DNA of 64,000 bases from Bacillus sp. BP-3 (lineage in GTDB: Bacteria; Bacillota; Bacilli; Bacillales; Bacillaceae_G): positions 222,397 through 286,396 of the forward strand of contig NZ_JAQOTJ010000006.1 of NCBI RefSeq assembly GCF_028401955.1. Direction: 5' to 3'. The translations under genes and the position numbers were made by a program. This document shows, piece after piece, positions 17,479 to 27,739 of the stretch; within the stretch, counting starts at the first letter, position 1, and every line of letters starts with the position of its first letter. The notes beneath the pieces are model-generated. The model had not been told where the DNA came from. It made no database searches and saw only the letters and a list, made by a program, of their open reading frames with translations.

Positions 17479-18978
17479 ATGTTGCAGTTTTTACAACGTA
17501 TTGGTAAAGCACTAATGCTTCCAATTGCGGTACTACCAGCAGCCGGTCTATTACTCCGTTTAGGGCAACCTGACGTATTTAATATTCCTGTTATGGCACA
17601 AGCCGGTGCAGCAATTTTTGATAACTTAGCACTTATTTTTGCAATTGGTGTTGCAGTTGGTTTGTCTGTTGATGGCAGCGGTGCCGCGGGTCTGGCAGGT
17701 GCGATTGGTTATCTTGTTTTGAAAAATACGACCGATACTTTAAGTAAAGGGTATTCAGCGGTAGAGTTAAACGATAAATTGAAAAGTGTTCAAGATTTAA
17801 TGGGTTCTGTAGATCCATCTAAAGTAGCAGATACGTTAGGTAAGATTTCTAAGGCGGCAACGTTAGCACCAAAAATTAATATGGCCATTTTAGGTGGTAT
17901 TATTGCTGGTATCGTTGCGGGATTACTATACAACAAATTCTATAAAATTAAATTACCAGAATGGTTAGGATTCTTTGCTGGTAAACGTTTCGTTCCAATT
18001 ATTACATCTGTAGTGATGCTTCTGTTAGGTTTAGTGTTTGGAGAAATTTGGCCAACGATTCAAAGCGGTATCGATGCGGTAGCACATGGCATCGTTAATT
18101 TAGGAGCAATTGGTGCAGGGATTTTCGGTTTATTAAACCGCTTATTAATTCCAATAGGCTTACACCATGTAATGAACACGTACTTCTGGTTTGTATTTGG
18201 TGAATTTACAAACTCAGCAGGAGCTGTTGTAAATGGCGACATTGCTCGTTTCTTTGCAGGAGATCCAAGTGCAGGTATGTTTATGACAGGTTTCTTCCCA
18301 ATCATGATGTTTGGTTTACCAGCAGCATGCTTTGCGATGATTGCAGCAGCAAAACCAGAAAAGCGTAAAGCAGTTACGGGTATGTTAATTGGTCTTGCCT
18401 TAACTTCATTTTTAACTGGTATTACAGAACCAATTGAATTCTCATTTATGTTCTTATCACCAGTATTATATGGGATTCATGCTGTATTAACAGGTCTTTC
18501 TTTATTTATAACAACAAAGCTTGGCATTCACGATGGTTTCTCATTTAGTGCGGGTGCAATTGACTACGGTATTAACTTTGGTATTGCAACAAAGCCAGTA
18601 TTATTAGCAGGTGTAGGCTTAGTTTACGCAGCAATTTACTTCTTTGTATTCTATTTCTTAATTAAGAAATTAAACTTAAAAACGCCTGGTCGTGAAGATG
18701 ATGATGAGTTATTAGAAGAAGGAACAATTGCAGCAGGTGAAGCCGGTTCCATCGGTGAAACTTATGTTGCAGCGTTAGGAGGAAAAGAAAATTTAGCTGT
18801 TATTGACAACTGTGCCACTCGTCTTCGCCTGCAAGTAAAAGATGCAAGCTTAATAAATGAACAAGCATTAAAACGTGCCGGTGCAAAAGGTGTTATGAAG
18901 TTAAGTGATACAAGTGTACAAGTCATCGTTGGGACAAACGTTGAGTCTGTCGCTGATGATATGAAGAAGCACGTATAA
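17479..18978 (+). CDS. nagE: PTS transporter EIICB, N-acetylglucosamine type
   Basis: 499 residues. The EIIC domain (about 1-405) has around ten membrane segments and closely follows NagE/NagP: NGDIARFFAGDPSAGMFMTG, MFGLPAACFAMIAAA, LTGITEPIEFSFMFLSP, IHDGFSFSAGAIDYGIN, and the linker start LKTPGRED. The EIIB domain ends the protein, with the phosphorylated cysteine Cys445 in NCATRLRL. There is no EIIA domain, so an outside EIIA must phosphorylate it. It imports and phosphorylates GlcNAc; glucose-type specificity is less likely because of the NagE-like segments. A loop of about 50 residues after helix 3 (near 85-135) is longer than in E. coli NagE. A cre-like site lies upstream and AGGGGG precedes the ATG. 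Confidence 0.88.
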   Translation: MLQFLQRIGKALMLPIAVLPAAGLLLRLGQPDVFNIPVMAQAGAAIFDNLALIFAIGVAVGLSVDGSGAAGLAGAIGYLVLKNTTDTLSKGYSAVELNDKLKSVQDLMGSVDPSKVADTLGKISKAATLAPKINMAILGGIIAGIVAGLLYNKFYKIKLPEWLGFFAGKRFVPIITSVVMLLLGLVFGEIWPTIQSGIDAVAHGIVNLGAIGAGIFGLLNRLLIPIGLHHVMNTYFWFVFGEFTNSAGAVVNGDIARFFAGDPSAGMFMTGFFPIMMFGLPAACFAMIAAAKPEKRKAVTGMLIGLALTSFLTGITEPIEFSFMFLSPVLYGIHAVLTGLSLFITTKLGIHDGFSFSAGAIDYGINFGIATKPVLLAGVGLVYAAIYFFVFYFLIKKLNLKTPGREDDDELLEEGTIAAGEAGSIGETYVAALGGKENLAVIDNCATRLRLQVKDASLINEQALKRAGAKGVMKLSDTSVQVIVGTNVESVADDMKKHV

Positions 18979-18996
18979 GAAATAGGAACCCCTCAT

Positions 18997-19147
18997 TGAT
19001 AAAGTGAAACTTTAATCAGTGGGGGGTTTCTTCATTCCCCACTGATTATCAGCCCTCACCAATCGGGCTTTTACGGGCAGTTTATCTTCTTTGCATCCGC
19101 TGAATTTTGAGGCGGGAGTATTACTGCCCGCAAATAGCGGGATAAAA
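18997..19147 (+). repeat. bcr1-like interspersed element (full copy)
   Basis: About 150 bp with flanking GATAAA motifs at both ends. It contains a strong hairpin (AATCAGTGGGG against CCCCACTGATT) right after the PTS gene, and GCGGG/CCCGC and CGGGCAG/CTGCCCG pairings in the second half. A shorter relative lies at 56908-56956. Size and structure agree with what I recall of bcr1, the interspersed repeat of the B. cereus group; the assignment is not verified. The first hairpin may also end nagE transcription. Confidence 0.6.
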
Positions 19148-19300
19148 ATGAGGGGGTTTTTTCATTACAAATGTAACGACTATCTTGCATTTTTGGTGCT
19201 CTTTTTTATTTTTTAGTGCATAGCATTGGTAAAATACTGGCTGCGTGATAAAGTAAGATGTGAAATGAGCAACTATGTGAAAAGGCAGGTTTTTATTGCT

Positions 19301-20488
19301 ATGAAATCTCACAGACCGATTGTATATATAAAACGAACGATTATTCTCAGTCTGTTGTTTGCCCTTATTTATTGGGGGTATGCGAAAATTACTTCCCATG
19401 ATAAAAAAAAGGCAACTTTGCAAGCGATGAAAGAAGTAAAAAAAGAAGTAAAGAAAGAAGAAGTAAAGAAAGAAGACGTAAAGAAAGAAGTTGTAGAGAA
19501 ACCAAAAGAAGAAGTGGTAGTGGAGCAACCTCCGCAAGAAATTAATAATAATGCCCAATTAGATGAGTATATGAAGAGTAAAAACTTTAGCGGCACAGCG
19601 GTTGTTGTAAAAAATGGGAAGGTTCTTTTGAACAAAGGATATGGACTTGCCAATCAAGAAAAAAATGTTGCTAATAATTCAGAGACAGCCTACTATATTG
19701 GTTCCATTACAAAAGCTTTTGTCGCAACTTCACTTATGCAATTGAAAGAACAAAATAAATTAAACATACAAGATACTGTCGCCAAATATATTCCTGATTT
19801 TCCAAGAGGCGGAGAAATTAAATTAGTGAATCTTCTTACGCATACATCAGGGATCCCAGAGTACAGTGAGGGGTCAGAGAATATTACCCATGAGGAATTA
19901 ATTAGAAGAATAGGAAAGCAAAAATTGGCATTTCCGCCCGGATCACAATGGAAATACTCCGATTCTAATTATTCCGTGCTTGCGTATATTGCCGAGAAGG
20001 TAAGCGGACAATCCCTTCAAGATTATATTCAAAAGAATATCTTTGAAGTAGTTGGTATGAAACATTCTGGATTTGGTAGTAATTTTCAACAAGAAAAATA
20101 TCCATCTACTGGTTATAAAATTGTCGATAATAAAATGACAACACCAGCTTTAACAAGTATGTCGCAATTATTTGGCTGTGGTGATATATATATGACTGCA
20201 TATGATTTATATTTATTTGATCAAGCTTTGTTTACAGGAAAGCTGATTTCAAGTGAAAGTTATCATCAAATGTTTACGGCAGTTAAAAAGGATTATGGTT
20301 TTGGTTGGTATGTGGACCCTGGTAGTTACTCAAATCATGGTGTTATGCCAGGATGGAATTGTTTAAATAGTTTTAGTAAAGATGGAAATACGTATGTTGT
20401 GTTATTATCTAATATTCAAAATAACATTAAGTCGTTTGGCGTTGTAAGTAATGATATTTATACGATGGTACGGCATGTAGAAGGTTAG
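19301..20488 (+). CDS. Membrane-anchored serine hydrolase (beta-lactamase/PBP class C family)
   Basis: 395 residues from the ATG at 19301; the frame is open to a TTG at 19226, and an ATG at 19265 is also possible, so the start is uncertain. One N-terminal membrane segment (about 13-29) is followed by a highly charged linker built from repeats of VKKE (DNA 19432-19491), then the catalytic domain. That domain has the nucleophile motif GSITKAF (S-x-x-K), the tyrosine motif YSDSNYS, and a late HGVMPGW segment. Relatives act on D-amino-acid peptides, esters or teichoic-acid alanine outside the membrane; the substrate is unknown. The Lys/Glu repeats may vary in number between strains. Confidence 0.82.
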   Translation: MKSHRPIVYIKRTIILSLLFALIYWGYAKITSHDKKKATLQAMKEVKKEVKKEEVKKEDVKKEVVEKPKEEVVVEQPPQEINNNAQLDEYMKSKNFSGTAVVVKNGKVLLNKGYGLANQEKNVANNSETAYYIGSITKAFVATSLMQLKEQNKLNIQDTVAKYIPDFPRGGEIKLVNLLTHTSGIPEYSEGSENITHEELIRRIGKQKLAFPPGSQWKYSDSNYSVLAYIAEKVSGQSLQDYIQKNIFEVVGMKHSGFGSNFQQEKYPSTGYKIVDNKMTTPALTSMSQLFGCGDIYMTAYDLYLFDQALFTGKLISSESYHQMFTAVKKDYGFGWYVDPGSYSNHGVMPGWNCLNSFSKDGNTYVVLLSNIQNNIKSFGVVSNDIYTMVRHVEG

Positions 20489-20515
20489 AAAGCTATCTTA
20501 TGAGATAGCTTTTTT
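20489..20515 (+). terminator. Intrinsic terminator
   Basis: AAAGCTATCT pairs with AGATAGCTTT, followed by a T-run, immediately after the hydrolase stop. Confidence 0.88.
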
Positions 20516-20560
20516 GTAGTTTTATATGGGGAATTTTGTGGGAAAATAAAGACCTAAAAA

Positions 20561-20619
20561 CCTCTTCTTTTTAGGTAGGCGAGAGCAGGGCATGTTTTAT
20601 TCTACATATCCACAATTTA
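20561..20619 (+). repeat. Dispersed structured repeat, copy 3 of 6 (internally deleted)
   Basis: Keeps the opening CCTCTTCTTTTTAGG and GGCGAGAGC, then jumps to the closing part (GGGCATGTTTTATTCTACAT), losing the hairpin core and the purine-rich middle. This shows the two ends can persist without the centre. Confidence 0.65.
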
Positions 20620-20647
20620 TAGTTTGAAAATTTTGAAATTTATACCT

Positions 20648-20676
20648 TTGGAAAAAACATGTGGAAATGAGATAAT
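20648..20676 (+). promoter_or_regulatory. Sigma-A type promoter
   Basis: TTGGAA at 20648-20653, 17 bases, then GATAAT at 20671-20676 with TGA just upstream, 33 bases before the ATG at 20709. Confidence 0.5.
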
Positions 20677-20708
20677 AAAGAAAATGTGTAAAAAACAAGG
20701 AGGTAAAA

Positions 20709-21527
20709 ATGGGGATCCATGAGCATCATGCCCGGAATGGAAAAAGGTTATTTCTTTTTTCTATTTTTATATTTTTAATTGCTATTATAGCGTTTATCCT
20801 TGATTATGTTCGAACGCCGCATTTTCAGTGGAATAAAGATACGATGACCTTTATTAGTATGATTATAACAGCCTTTCTTTTTATGATTTATAGCTTTGTA
20901 GAAAGAGAGAGGGCAAAGAAAATTGGCACAACAATTTGTATCGAAGGGACATCGTCGCTCTTGCACCACCATCGATTCGTTGTACGAAGAGAGGCATCTT
21001 TCGTAATCACTGTTACATACTTTTCGATGGATGGAAATACAATGGCTACTTTAAAAGAAGAATATGAAACAAGCCTACAAAGACTATGGAAGATTTTTAT
21101 ATCGTTTTTTTTGAACGCATTGATTGAAAAACGCTTTGTTTTATATAACGAACTGGGTGAAGCGATGCTGATTGTAAAACAAAAAGCAGGCATGTCCTTT
21201 TCTTATACGTTTCATGACTTGGTAGGGAATAAGATTGGTGGATTGAAACAAATCTTAAGCGTAAAAAAGTTGAAGTGGCTCTTACTGTCTGAGCATGATG
21301 AAGAAATTGGTGAAATTAATGGAGATTTGTATGCGAATATCCAAAAAGGCCAATGGAATGATGGTAGTTCTATTGAAGTAAAAGAAGATGCAATTCCAGT
21401 AGAAGCGATTGAATATTTTTCGGCTAGCGGTGGCTCGCTTGTTAATTTATCAGTGGTAGAACATGCGAAGTATGAGAAAGCTTTATATTATGCTGTGGCT
21501 GCATTATTAACTTTGAAAAATAATTAG
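20709..21527 (+). CDS. Membrane protein of unknown function
   Basis: 272 residues; AAGGAGG sits six bases before the ATG. Two membrane segments lie near the N-terminus (about 14-32 and 44-61), with a soluble domain of about 200 residues after them. The middle of that domain (FVLYNELGEAMLIVKQKAGM, then HDLVGNKIGGLKQ) reads as beta-hairpins like those of tubby/LURP-one-related domains, but I would not assign it. No catalytic motif is seen. It has its own promoter and is convergent with pyk, with a reversed repeat copy between them. Confidence 0.72.
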   Translation: MGIHEHHARNGKRLFLFSIFIFLIAIIAFILDYVRTPHFQWNKDTMTFISMIITAFLFMIYSFVERERAKKIGTTICIEGTSSLLHHHRFVVRREASFVITVTYFSMDGNTMATLKEEYETSLQRLWKIFISFFLNALIEKRFVLYNELGEAMLIVKQKAGMSFSYTFHDLVGNKIGGLKQILSVKKLKWLLLSEHDEEIGEINGDLYANIQKGQWNDGSSIEVKEDAIPVEAIEYFSASGGSLVNLSVVEHAKYEKALYYAVAALLTLKNN

Positions 21528-21628
21528 ATATGGTGGAGGCAGATGACATCGTGCATCTGCCTCTTTTACTTTACTAGCGGGCAGAGAAATATCTATTTAT
21601 ATATAAATTCATTTTAATTTTTCGTCAT

Positions 21629-21753
21629 AGAAATTGCGCTAATGCAGAATACAACATGATCTGCTCTTGCAAAACATTGCATGTGGCAGGGAACAGGCCC
21701 TGACCGCTTCTATGCGCGGCCAGATGCTCTCGCCCCTCTAAAAAGAAGAGGAT
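21629..21753 (-). repeat. Dispersed structured repeat, copy 4 of 6 (reverse orientation)
   Basis: On the minus strand it reads CCTCTTCTTTTTAGAGG, GGCGAGAGCATCTGGCC, CATAGAAGCGGTCAGGGCC, then AGATCATGTTGTATTCTGCA. The CTGGCC/GGTCAG core is intact. It lies between the convergent 272-residue gene and pyk. Confidence 0.78.
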
Positions 21754-21766
21754 CTATCGTTTTTTA

Positions 21767-23182
21767 TTATTTTACAACTTCAATTTTCAGCAGATTTGTT
21801 GTTCCGCGTTCGTTAACAGGGACGCCTGCTGTTACAATGATGAGATCTTGCGTAACGACAAGCTGTTGTTCTTTTGCGTTGCTTATTGCTTGTTCAATTA
21901 CTTCATCTGTCGTTTGTTTCGGAGCGGTGAAAAATGGGTGTACGCCCCATACGAGTGCGAGTTGCTGCATAACAGATTGTTCAGATGTTGTTGCAAAAAT
22001 TGGCGTGTGCGGACGGTATTTTGAAATCATTTGTGCTGTATGACCGCTTTTCGTTGGTGTTAAAATTGCCTTTGCTTGTAAAGAATAAGCCGCTTGGACG
22101 GCAGCAGCACCAATTGTTTCTGTTATTTGTTTGTAGTTATTATGAAGGGATTGCTTTTGGTTTTGGAATAAAGAAGATTCCTCTACTTGTAGAGCAATCT
22201 TATCCATCATTTGTACAGCTTCTACTGGATATTCACCGGCAGCTGTTTCTCCTGAAAGCATAATCGCATCTGTGCCATCAAAGATGGCGTTTGCTACATC
22301 TGATGCTTCCGCTCTTGTTGGTCTTGGATTTCTTTGCATGGAATCAAGCATTTGTGTTGCTGTAATGACTGGTTTTCCTAGCGTATTGCAAGTGTGAATC
22401 AATTGTTTTTGAATGATTGGTACATATTCTGCTGGGACTTCAATTCCCATATCACCGCGCGCAACCATAATCCCATCTGCAACTTCTACAATTTCTGCTA
22501 TATTATCAATTCCTTCTTGGTTTTCGATTTTTGCGATGATACGAATATGCGAGGCGTTATGCTCTGTTAATATATTGCGTACTTCTAAAATATCCGCAGC
22601 TTTACGTACAAAAGAGACTGCGATGTAATCAACCTGTTGCTGTATGCCAAACAGAATGTCTTGTTTATCTTTTTCAGTAATACCTGGTAGGCGGATTTTT
22701 ACATTTGGTACGTTTACACCTTTATGATCTTTAATGATTCCACCATGTATAACTTTCGTTTGTAATTCACCATTATCTTTGTTTGTTACTTCTAGCTCTA
22801 ATAAGCCATCATCGAGTAATAGGTGTGACCCTACTTCTACATCATCATATAGTCCTTCATAAGTGACAGAAAAACGTTTAGATGTTCCGAGGACTTCTTT
22901 CATTGAAACACTAACTGTTTCCCCATCAACTAATTCAGCTTGTCCACCTTCAAATTCTCCAGTGCGAATTTTGGGTCCTTTAATATCTTGTAAGAGCGCA
23001 ATGTTCTTTTTGGAGGCTGTTGCGGCTTTTCGGATTGTATCGATCCGTACTTGATGTTCTTCATGCGTTCCATGAGAGAAATTTAGCCGAGCTACATTCA
23101 TTCCGGACGCTAGTAAAGAAAGCAACGTTTCGTATTGTTCACTTGCAGGTCCAATTGTACAAACAATTTTTGTTTTTCGCAT
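21767..23182 (-). CDS. pyk: Pyruvate kinase (short form)
   Basis: 471 residues, complete from [14 protein letters not shown] to the C-terminal allosteric-type domain. It lacks the extra PEP-utiliser-like domain of about 110 residues found at the end of the main Bacillus pyruvate kinase. Active-site elements are [17 protein letters not shown] (phosphoryl-transfer lysine), [10 protein letters not shown] and TATQMLDSM. It turns PEP and ADP into pyruvate and ATP. It is not next to pfkA, so it is probably a second isozyme. Start ATG preceded by TAGGAGGA. Confidence 0.95.
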   Translation of the reverse strand: MRKTKIVCTIGPASEQYETLLSLLASGMNVARLNFSHGTHEEHQVRIDTIRKAATASKKNIALLQDIKGPKIRTGEFEGGQAELVDGETVSVSMKEVLGTSKRFSVTYEGLYDDVEVGSHLLLDDGLLELEVTNKDNGELQTKVIHGGIIKDHKGVNVPNVKIRLPGITEKDKQDILFGIQQQVDYIAVSFVRKAADILEVRNILTEHNASHIRIIAKIENQEGIDNIAEIVEVADGIMVARGDMGIEVPAEYVPIIQKQLIHTCNTLGKPVITATQMLDSMQRNPRPTRAEASDVANAIFDGTDAIMLSGETAAGEYPVEAVQMMDKIALQVEESSLFQNQKQSLHNNYKQITETIGAAAVQAAYSLQAKAILTPTKSGHTAQMISKYRPHTPIFATTSEQSVMQQLALVWGVHPFFTAPKQTTDEVIEQAISNAKEQQLVVTQDLIIVTAGVPVNERGTTNLLKIEVVK

Positions 23183-23340
23183 ATCAAATTCCTCCTACTT
23201 ATAGAAGTTTCACTATATTATGTTGGCACTTGGATGTGTACTTCATGTATAGGTATGTGATTTGTTTTACAAAAAATGTGCGCTGGTTTAACACCAAAGT
23301 TGGCATTTCTGTATACATTGATAAGTGTGGATAGGTTGTC

Positions 23341-23348
23341 CATACAGA
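23341..23348 (+). promoter_or_regulatory. Possible sigma-E-like -10 element of the glycan operon
   Basis: CATACAGA resembles the sigma-E -10 consensus (CATACA-T). The upstream TGATAAG at 15 bases is only a partial -35. It lies 26 bases before the first gene of the operon. Weak evidence for mother-cell expression. Confidence 0.25.
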
Positions 23349-23373
23349 GAATTGTATATAGGAGGAAAGGATC

Positions 23374-23775
23374 ATGTCTGCATTCAAAGGTTATTGGTAC
23401 AAGCTTGCACGGGTTGTGCGATGTCAATTAGATAGCTTTTTTTACGAAAAATTCATGCCCGGTCTAGAAGAAATATTATTTTCACCACGGTTTGCAAGGT
23501 ATATAGAAATTTATACAAAAAAAGGTGTCAAAGAATATGTTGAATCTGAGGATTTTCAAAATATCATTTGCTTTATTTTAAAAGAATGTAATGTTTCTCC
23601 ATTTAAAGAAATTGCAGAACAATTGCTAGGGAAAGAAGTTGAAATTACTGTAACAGTTGGCATGTTAACAGGTGTAATTTCAGAAGTAGGAGATGATTTT
23701 TTAACATTACAAGAATCAGCTGGAAGCGTCATTTTATTACCATTTACAAGTATTCTTTCAATTCGTGAGTTATAG
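23374..23775 (+). CDS. DUF2642-like small protein, first gene of the glycan operon
   Basis: 133 residues; GGAGGAAAG precedes the ATG. The N-terminal half is helical and aromatic (WYKLARVVRCQLDSFFYEKF). The C-terminal 45 residues form a small beta-barrel-like unit (VEITVTVGMLTGVISEVGDD, then VILLPFTSILSI), the pattern of DUF2642/SH3-like domains found in Bacillus spore-surface and related proteins. The next gene encodes another such unit on its own. Together they may form a scaffold for the glycan made by the following genes. This role is inference. Confidence 0.65.
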   Translation: MSAFKGYWYKLARVVRCQLDSFFYEKFMPGLEEILFSPRFARYIEIYTKKGVKEYVESEDFQNIICFILKECNVSPFKEIAEQLLGKEVEITVTVGMLTGVISEVGDDFLTLQESAGSVILLPFTSILSIREL

Positions 23776-23793
23776 GGAAAGGGGAGAAAGAGA

Positions 23794-23988
23794 ATGAAAT
23801 TTATTGATGCATTACGATCTCATGTGGGACAACTTGCTCAAGTTGTACTTGTTGGTGAAATTGTGACGGGCATTATTTTATCTGTAACGGATGGAGTAGT
23901 TGTGATACGAACATCTCCATCTTATGGTCCGCCAGAAGATGTTATTGTAAGAATTCCAGTTGTTTCATATGTTCGATTGTATAGTTAG
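23794..23988 (+). CDS. Single-domain DUF2642-like protein
   Basis: 64 residues, the size of one small beta-barrel: VGQLAQVVLVGEIVTGIILS then VVVIRTSPSYGPPEDVIVRI. It resembles the C-terminal half of the preceding protein, suggesting duplication. AAAGGGGAG precedes the ATG, 18 bases after the upstream stop, and the next gene starts 11 bases downstream, so all are one transcript. Function unknown. Confidence 0.65.
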   Translation: MKFIDALRSHVGQLAQVVLVGEIVTGIILSVTDGVVVIRTSPSYGPPEDVIVRIPVVSYVRLYS

Positions 23989-23998
23989 GAGGAAGAGA

Positions 23999-25540
23999 AT
24001 GCGTATATCTGTTGTGATTCCAGCCCATAATGAGGCACAGACGATAGGCGGTGTGCTAGAAGAAGTAAAAAAGGTACAGCCTTATGAAATCATTGTGGTC
24101 GATAATGGATCTACTGATCGAACGAAAGAAATCGCAGAGGGCTTCGGATGTACAATTATTTATAGTGAGCACCCATTAGGTAATGATGTTGGCCGAGCAA
24201 TTGGGGCAAGAGAAGCGAAGGGAGAAATAGTTTTATTTTTAGATGGAGATATTATCATCCCACATCAGGAGCTATTACCATTTATTCAATGTATGAAACA
24301 AGGAAAGGATATTGCAGTTAATAATTTAACTTGGTCTGTGTATTTGAAGATTCGTCCGCATTATACAACAGTGAGTAAATTTATGTTTAATCGTTTTTTG
24401 AATCAAAAAGAGCTTGTTGTAGGTTCACTCATTGCCATTCCACATGCGATAAAAAGAACTGTGATAGAGAAAATAGGCTGGTGGAATTTAGCGGATCCAG
24501 CATTATTTCAAGCAATGGCCGTTATAAAAGGGATGACCATTGGGGACTTAGGGTCTGTAGATGTCATTCATTCTAATAAAGTTCGCCCTGTTCATACAGG
24601 CACATCTGCTGGATCACCTTATCCAAAAGCGACAAGTCGTATCATGGGAGACCATTTGCGTGCATTACATCATATGATTGAAGTATATGGTATGCGAGGA
24701 GGATTTACAGATGGTGGACGAAATCGAGATGTTGTAAGTGATTATACTCTTTTCATTCCAGAAGAAAAAAAGGCAAAATATAGTGCAGTTATTCCTGCAG
24801 GTGCAGAACGAGAAACAATTACGGCTGTTATTAAAGAAGTAAAACGAGCAGGAATTGATGAAATTATTGTGGTGGCTAATGGATCAGATCAGGAGACGAT
24901 TCGAAAGGCTAAAGCAGAACAGGTTATTGTAGTAGAATTTCGTGAAGCACTTGGACATAATGTTGCAAGGGCAATCGGAGCGATGTATGCAACAGCAGAC
25001 GTTCTCTTATTTGTTGATAGCGACTTTGTTATTCAAGCTGAAGAGCTGCGGCCGTTTGTACAAGCAATCGAGAATGGTGTTGATATAGCATTAAATGATA
25101 TGCAGTGTTTGTTAGATGAGTTTCATCCAGTAGATCCAATTAGCGCTGGAAAATACTTTGTGAACTTAGCTGCAAAGCGTCCGGATTTATGGAATAACTC
25201 TTTAACAGCTGTTCCGCATGCTATTCATAGAAAAGTAATAGGTACAGTTGGTTATAAAGCGTTAATGATTCCACCGTTAGCTCAAATAAAAGCGATATTA
25301 GCAGGTTTTTCTATTCAAGCTGTTCATCATGTTGATGTTGTAAAACCGAATCGAATTCGTCCAGAACAACATCATGTTGTAAACGGGCGAATCCCCGCTT
25401 TTGATCGTATTTTTGGGGATCAACTAGAAGCGATAGCGTATTTATTAAAACATACAGATAAACGAGGAAGTTTTACAGATGGTGAACGTGATCGGGAGAT
25501 TATAGAACAACTTAGAAAGGAAGATGAGCATGGAAACTAA
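23999..25540 (+). CDS. Double-unit family 2 glycosyltransferase, paralogue A
   Basis: 513 residues from the ATG at 23999 (TTAGGAGG just upstream). Two complete GT-A units are fused: about 1-245 and 262-513. Unit 1 has [35 protein letters not shown] and the metal motif LDGD. Unit 2 has [33 protein letters not shown] and VDSD, so its nucleotide-binding Asp and HNE motif are changed. Each unit ends in the same closing pattern, RI-x-GD followed about 20 residues later by [12 protein letters not shown] or [12 protein letters not shown]. It presumably transfers sugar from a nucleotide donor in the cytosol. Unit 2 may have lost or changed activity. The 3' end overlaps the dehydrogenase gene by 11 bp. 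Confidence 0.85.
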   Translation: MRISVVIPAHNEAQTIGGVLEEVKKVQPYEIIVVDNGSTDRTKEIAEGFGCTIIYSEHPLGNDVGRAIGAREAKGEIVLFLDGDIIIPHQELLPFIQCMKQGKDIAVNNLTWSVYLKIRPHYTTVSKFMFNRFLNQKELVVGSLIAIPHAIKRTVIEKIGWWNLADPALFQAMAVIKGMTIGDLGSVDVIHSNKVRPVHTGTSAGSPYPKATSRIMGDHLRALHHMIEVYGMRGGFTDGGRNRDVVSDYTLFIPEEKKAKYSAVIPAGAERETITAVIKEVKRAGIDEIIVVANGSDQETIRKAKAEQVIVVEFREALGHNVARAIGAMYATADVLLFVDSDFVIQAEELRPFVQAIENGVDIALNDMQCLLDEFHPVDPISAGKYFVNLAAKRPDLWNNSLTAVPHAIHRKVIGTVGYKALMIPPLAQIKAILAGFSIQAVHHVDVVKPNRIRPEQHHVVNGRIPAFDRIFGDQLEAIAYLLKHTDKRGSFTDGERDREIIEQLRKEDEHGN

Positions 25541-26777
25541 TCATTGCAAAGTGGCAGTTATCGGTTTAGGGTACGTTGGCTTACCGTTGGCGATCCATTT
25601 TGCGCAAAATGGATACAGGGTGATAGGAATAGACAAAGATCAAGAGAAGGTAAAAAGTATTCAAAATGGTGTTAGCTACATCCCTGATGTTGCATCTAAA
25701 GTGTTGCAGCAATTCGTTGAGCAGGGGATCTTTGGAGCGACAACTCTAGAACAAGGAGTGAAAGCATTTGAAGAAAGTACTCATGTGATTGTAACGGTGC
25801 CAACACCGATAAATCAAAATGGTGAACCAGATTTAAGTGCGATCATTTCTGCCTCACATTATATTCAAAAGCATCTTCAAAGAGGCCAAACCTTCATTTT
25901 TGAAAGTTCAACATATCCAGGTACGTTAGAAGAAGTAATAATTCCGATTTTATCAAAAGGCGGTAAAAATGTTGGGATAGATTATTATATCGGATATTCC
26001 CCTGAACGTATTGATCCTGCAAGTACGACACATACAATACAATCAATTCCAAAAGTTGTAAGTGGGCAAACGGAGCTGTGTAAGAAAAAAGTTATGGAAT
26101 TATATGAAGATATATTTGATGATTTAGTACCAGTTAGCTCACCGAAAGTTGCTGAAATGTGTAAGCTCTTTGAAAATATACAACGGCTCGTTAATATTTC
26201 ATTGGTAAATGAAATGGATTTATTGTGTAAAGAGTTAAAAATAGACTTTCACGAAGCTTTAGAAGCAGCGGCGACGAAACCATTTGGATTCACACCGTAT
26301 TGGCCGGGGCCAGGAGTTGGGGGACATTGTATTCCTGTTGATCCATTATATTTTCAATGGAAAGTGAAGCAATACGGTATGGTTAGTCAGTTTATTGAGA
26401 TTGCACATCGTATTAATAAGGAAATGCCGAAACATATTGTAAAACAAGTAAAAGAACAGGCACCAGAAAAAGCAAATGTTTTGTTAATAGGTCTCGCTTA
26501 TAAGAGAAATGTAAATGACCTACGTGAATCAGCTGCTCTTATAGTTGCCGACCTACTACAAAGGGAAGGGTATAACCTATCGTATCATGATCCGCATATT
26601 CCCGTGGCACACGTTGCTGGTAAAAGATATGAATCTATTTTATTAACGAAAGAAGCGATTGATCAAGTAGATTTTGTAATTGTTTTAACAGATCATTCTA
26701 TTATTGATTGGAAGATAATTAAACAGGCGAAGAAAGTATTAGATACACGTGGTGTATTAAAGCAGGTGAATATATGA
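25530..26777 (+). CDS. Nucleotide-sugar 6-dehydrogenase, WbpA/WecC type
   Basis: 415 residues from the ATG at 25530 (nine bases after GAAAGG; the ATG at 25524 is too close). The NAD-binding fold opens with [10 protein letters not shown]. The middle domain follows with [23 protein letters not shown] and [16 protein letters not shown], and the catalytic cysteine lies in [14 protein letters not shown]. That last form and the FEN segment are typical of UDP-GlcNAc or UDP-ManNAc dehydrogenases rather than UDP-glucose dehydrogenase. It oxidises C6 of the sugar to a uronic acid using two NAD+. Being inside the operon, it supplies a uronate donor for the flanking transferases. It overlaps the next gene by ATGA. 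Confidence 0.87.
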   Translation: METNHCKVAVIGLGYVGLPLAIHFAQNGYRVIGIDKDQEKVKSIQNGVSYIPDVASKVLQQFVEQGIFGATTLEQGVKAFEESTHVIVTVPTPINQNGEPDLSAIISASHYIQKHLQRGQTFIFESSTYPGTLEEVIIPILSKGGKNVGIDYYIGYSPERIDPASTTHTIQSIPKVVSGQTELCKKKVMELYEDIFDDLVPVSSPKVAEMCKLFENIQRLVNISLVNEMDLLCKELKIDFHEALEAAATKPFGFTPYWPGPGVGGHCIPVDPLYFQWKVKQYGMVSQFIEIAHRINKEMPKHIVKQVKEQAPEKANVLLIGLAYKRNVNDLRESAALIVADLLQREGYNLSYHDPHIPVAHVAGKRYESILLTKEAIDQVDFVIVLTDHSIIDWKIIKQAKKVLDTRGVLKQVNI

Positions 26778-27739
26778 AAAAACGATGTTTAATTACAGGA
26801 GGAGCTGGCTTTATTGGTTCCCATTTAGCTGAAGAGCTTTTGCATCGTGGATATGATGTAACGATTGTAGATAACTTCTATAAAGGACAGCGTAAATATC
26901 ATTTCGATTTAACAAAGAAAATTTCAACTGTAAAAGCAAGTGTATTAGATAAAGGAAAAATAGAGCAATTGGTTCAAAGTCATGATGTAATATTTCATTT
27001 AGCAGCTATTTTAGGTGTAAAAAGCACGATGGAAAAAAGTGTTGAGCTCATTGAAACAAATTTTGACGGGACGAGAAATATTTTACAAGCTGCTTTAAAG
27101 GGACAGAAAAAAGTTGTATTTGCGTCTACATCTGAAGTATATGGAAAAGCAAAACCACCATTTGTAGAGGATGGGGATCGTTTATATGGTGGGACTGCAA
27201 AAATTAGGTGGAGCTATGCGATTTGTAAAACGTTAGAAGAGACACTTTGTTTAAGTTACGCTCGCCAAGGATTAGCAGTAACAATAGTCCGCTATTTCAA
27301 TATATACGGACCACGCGCTAAAGATGGTCCGTACGCAGGAGTTATTCCGAGGTTTATTAGCGCAGCTTTGCAAAATAGAGAAGTTCCTGTATATGGGGAC
27401 GGTACACAAACGCGCTGTTTTACGTATGTAACAGATGCAGTAGAAGCAACAATTAAAGCAATGGACGAGAAAGTAAATGGTGAAATTATTAATATTGGTT
27501 CTGAACATGAAATTTCTATTCAAGATGTTGCTGTAATGATTCAGAAGATGGTTCAAAGTTCTTCGGATATTATTTATGTTCCATTTGAGGAAGTATATCC
27601 TGATGGATTTGAAGAAATTCCACATCGACGCCCGAATGTAACGAAATTAACTACTTTATTACAATTTCAACCAAAAGTGGCATTTGAAGAAGGGTTACAG
27701 AAAACCATTGCGTGGTTTCGTGAAGAATTCTATGGTTAA
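26774..27739 (+). CDS. NAD-dependent sugar epimerase/dehydratase (extended SDR)
   Basis: 321 residues. The Rossmann motif [15 protein letters not shown] starts the protein. The catalytic set is STSEVYG (Ser) and SYAICK (Tyr-x-x-x-Lys), followed by RYFNIYGPR and [11 protein letters not shown], as in UDP-glucose 4-epimerase, UDP-glucuronate decarboxylase and relatives. Following a uronate-forming dehydrogenase, it may epimerise or decarboxylate that product. Translation is coupled to the gene before by an ATGA overlap and to the next by an 8-bp overlap. Confidence 0.85.
   Translation: MKKRCLITGGAGFIGSHLAEELLHRGYDVTIVDNFYKGQRKYHFDLTKKISTVKASVLDKGKIEQLVQSHDVIFHLAAILGVKSTMEKSVELIETNFDGTRNILQAALKGQKKVVFASTSEVYGKAKPPFVEDGDRLYGGTAKIRWSYAICKTLEETLCLSYARQGLAVTIVRYFNIYGPRAKDGPYAGVIPRFISAALQNREVPVYGDGTQTRCFTYVTDAVEATIKAMDEKVNGEIINIGSEHEISIQDVAVMIQKMVQSSSDIIYVPFEEVYPDGFEEIPHRRPNVTKLTTLLQFQPKVAFEEGLQKTIAWFREEFYG

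Noticed and set aside
19432-19491. Tandem GAAGTAAAGAAA-type repeats considered as a CRISPR or microsatellite array
   Set aside because: They are in frame within the hydrolase gene and encode a Lys/Glu linker; units are adjacent, without unique spacers.
19121-19558. Minus-strand open frame rich in Phe and Leu opposite the serine hydrolase start
   Set aside because: It is the complement of the Lys/Glu-rich linker and the bcr1-like repeat, with no ribosome site.
21681-22043. Plus-strand open frame opposite pyk
   Set aside because: It begins in the reversed repeat and runs antisense to conserved pyruvate kinase sequence; shadow frame.
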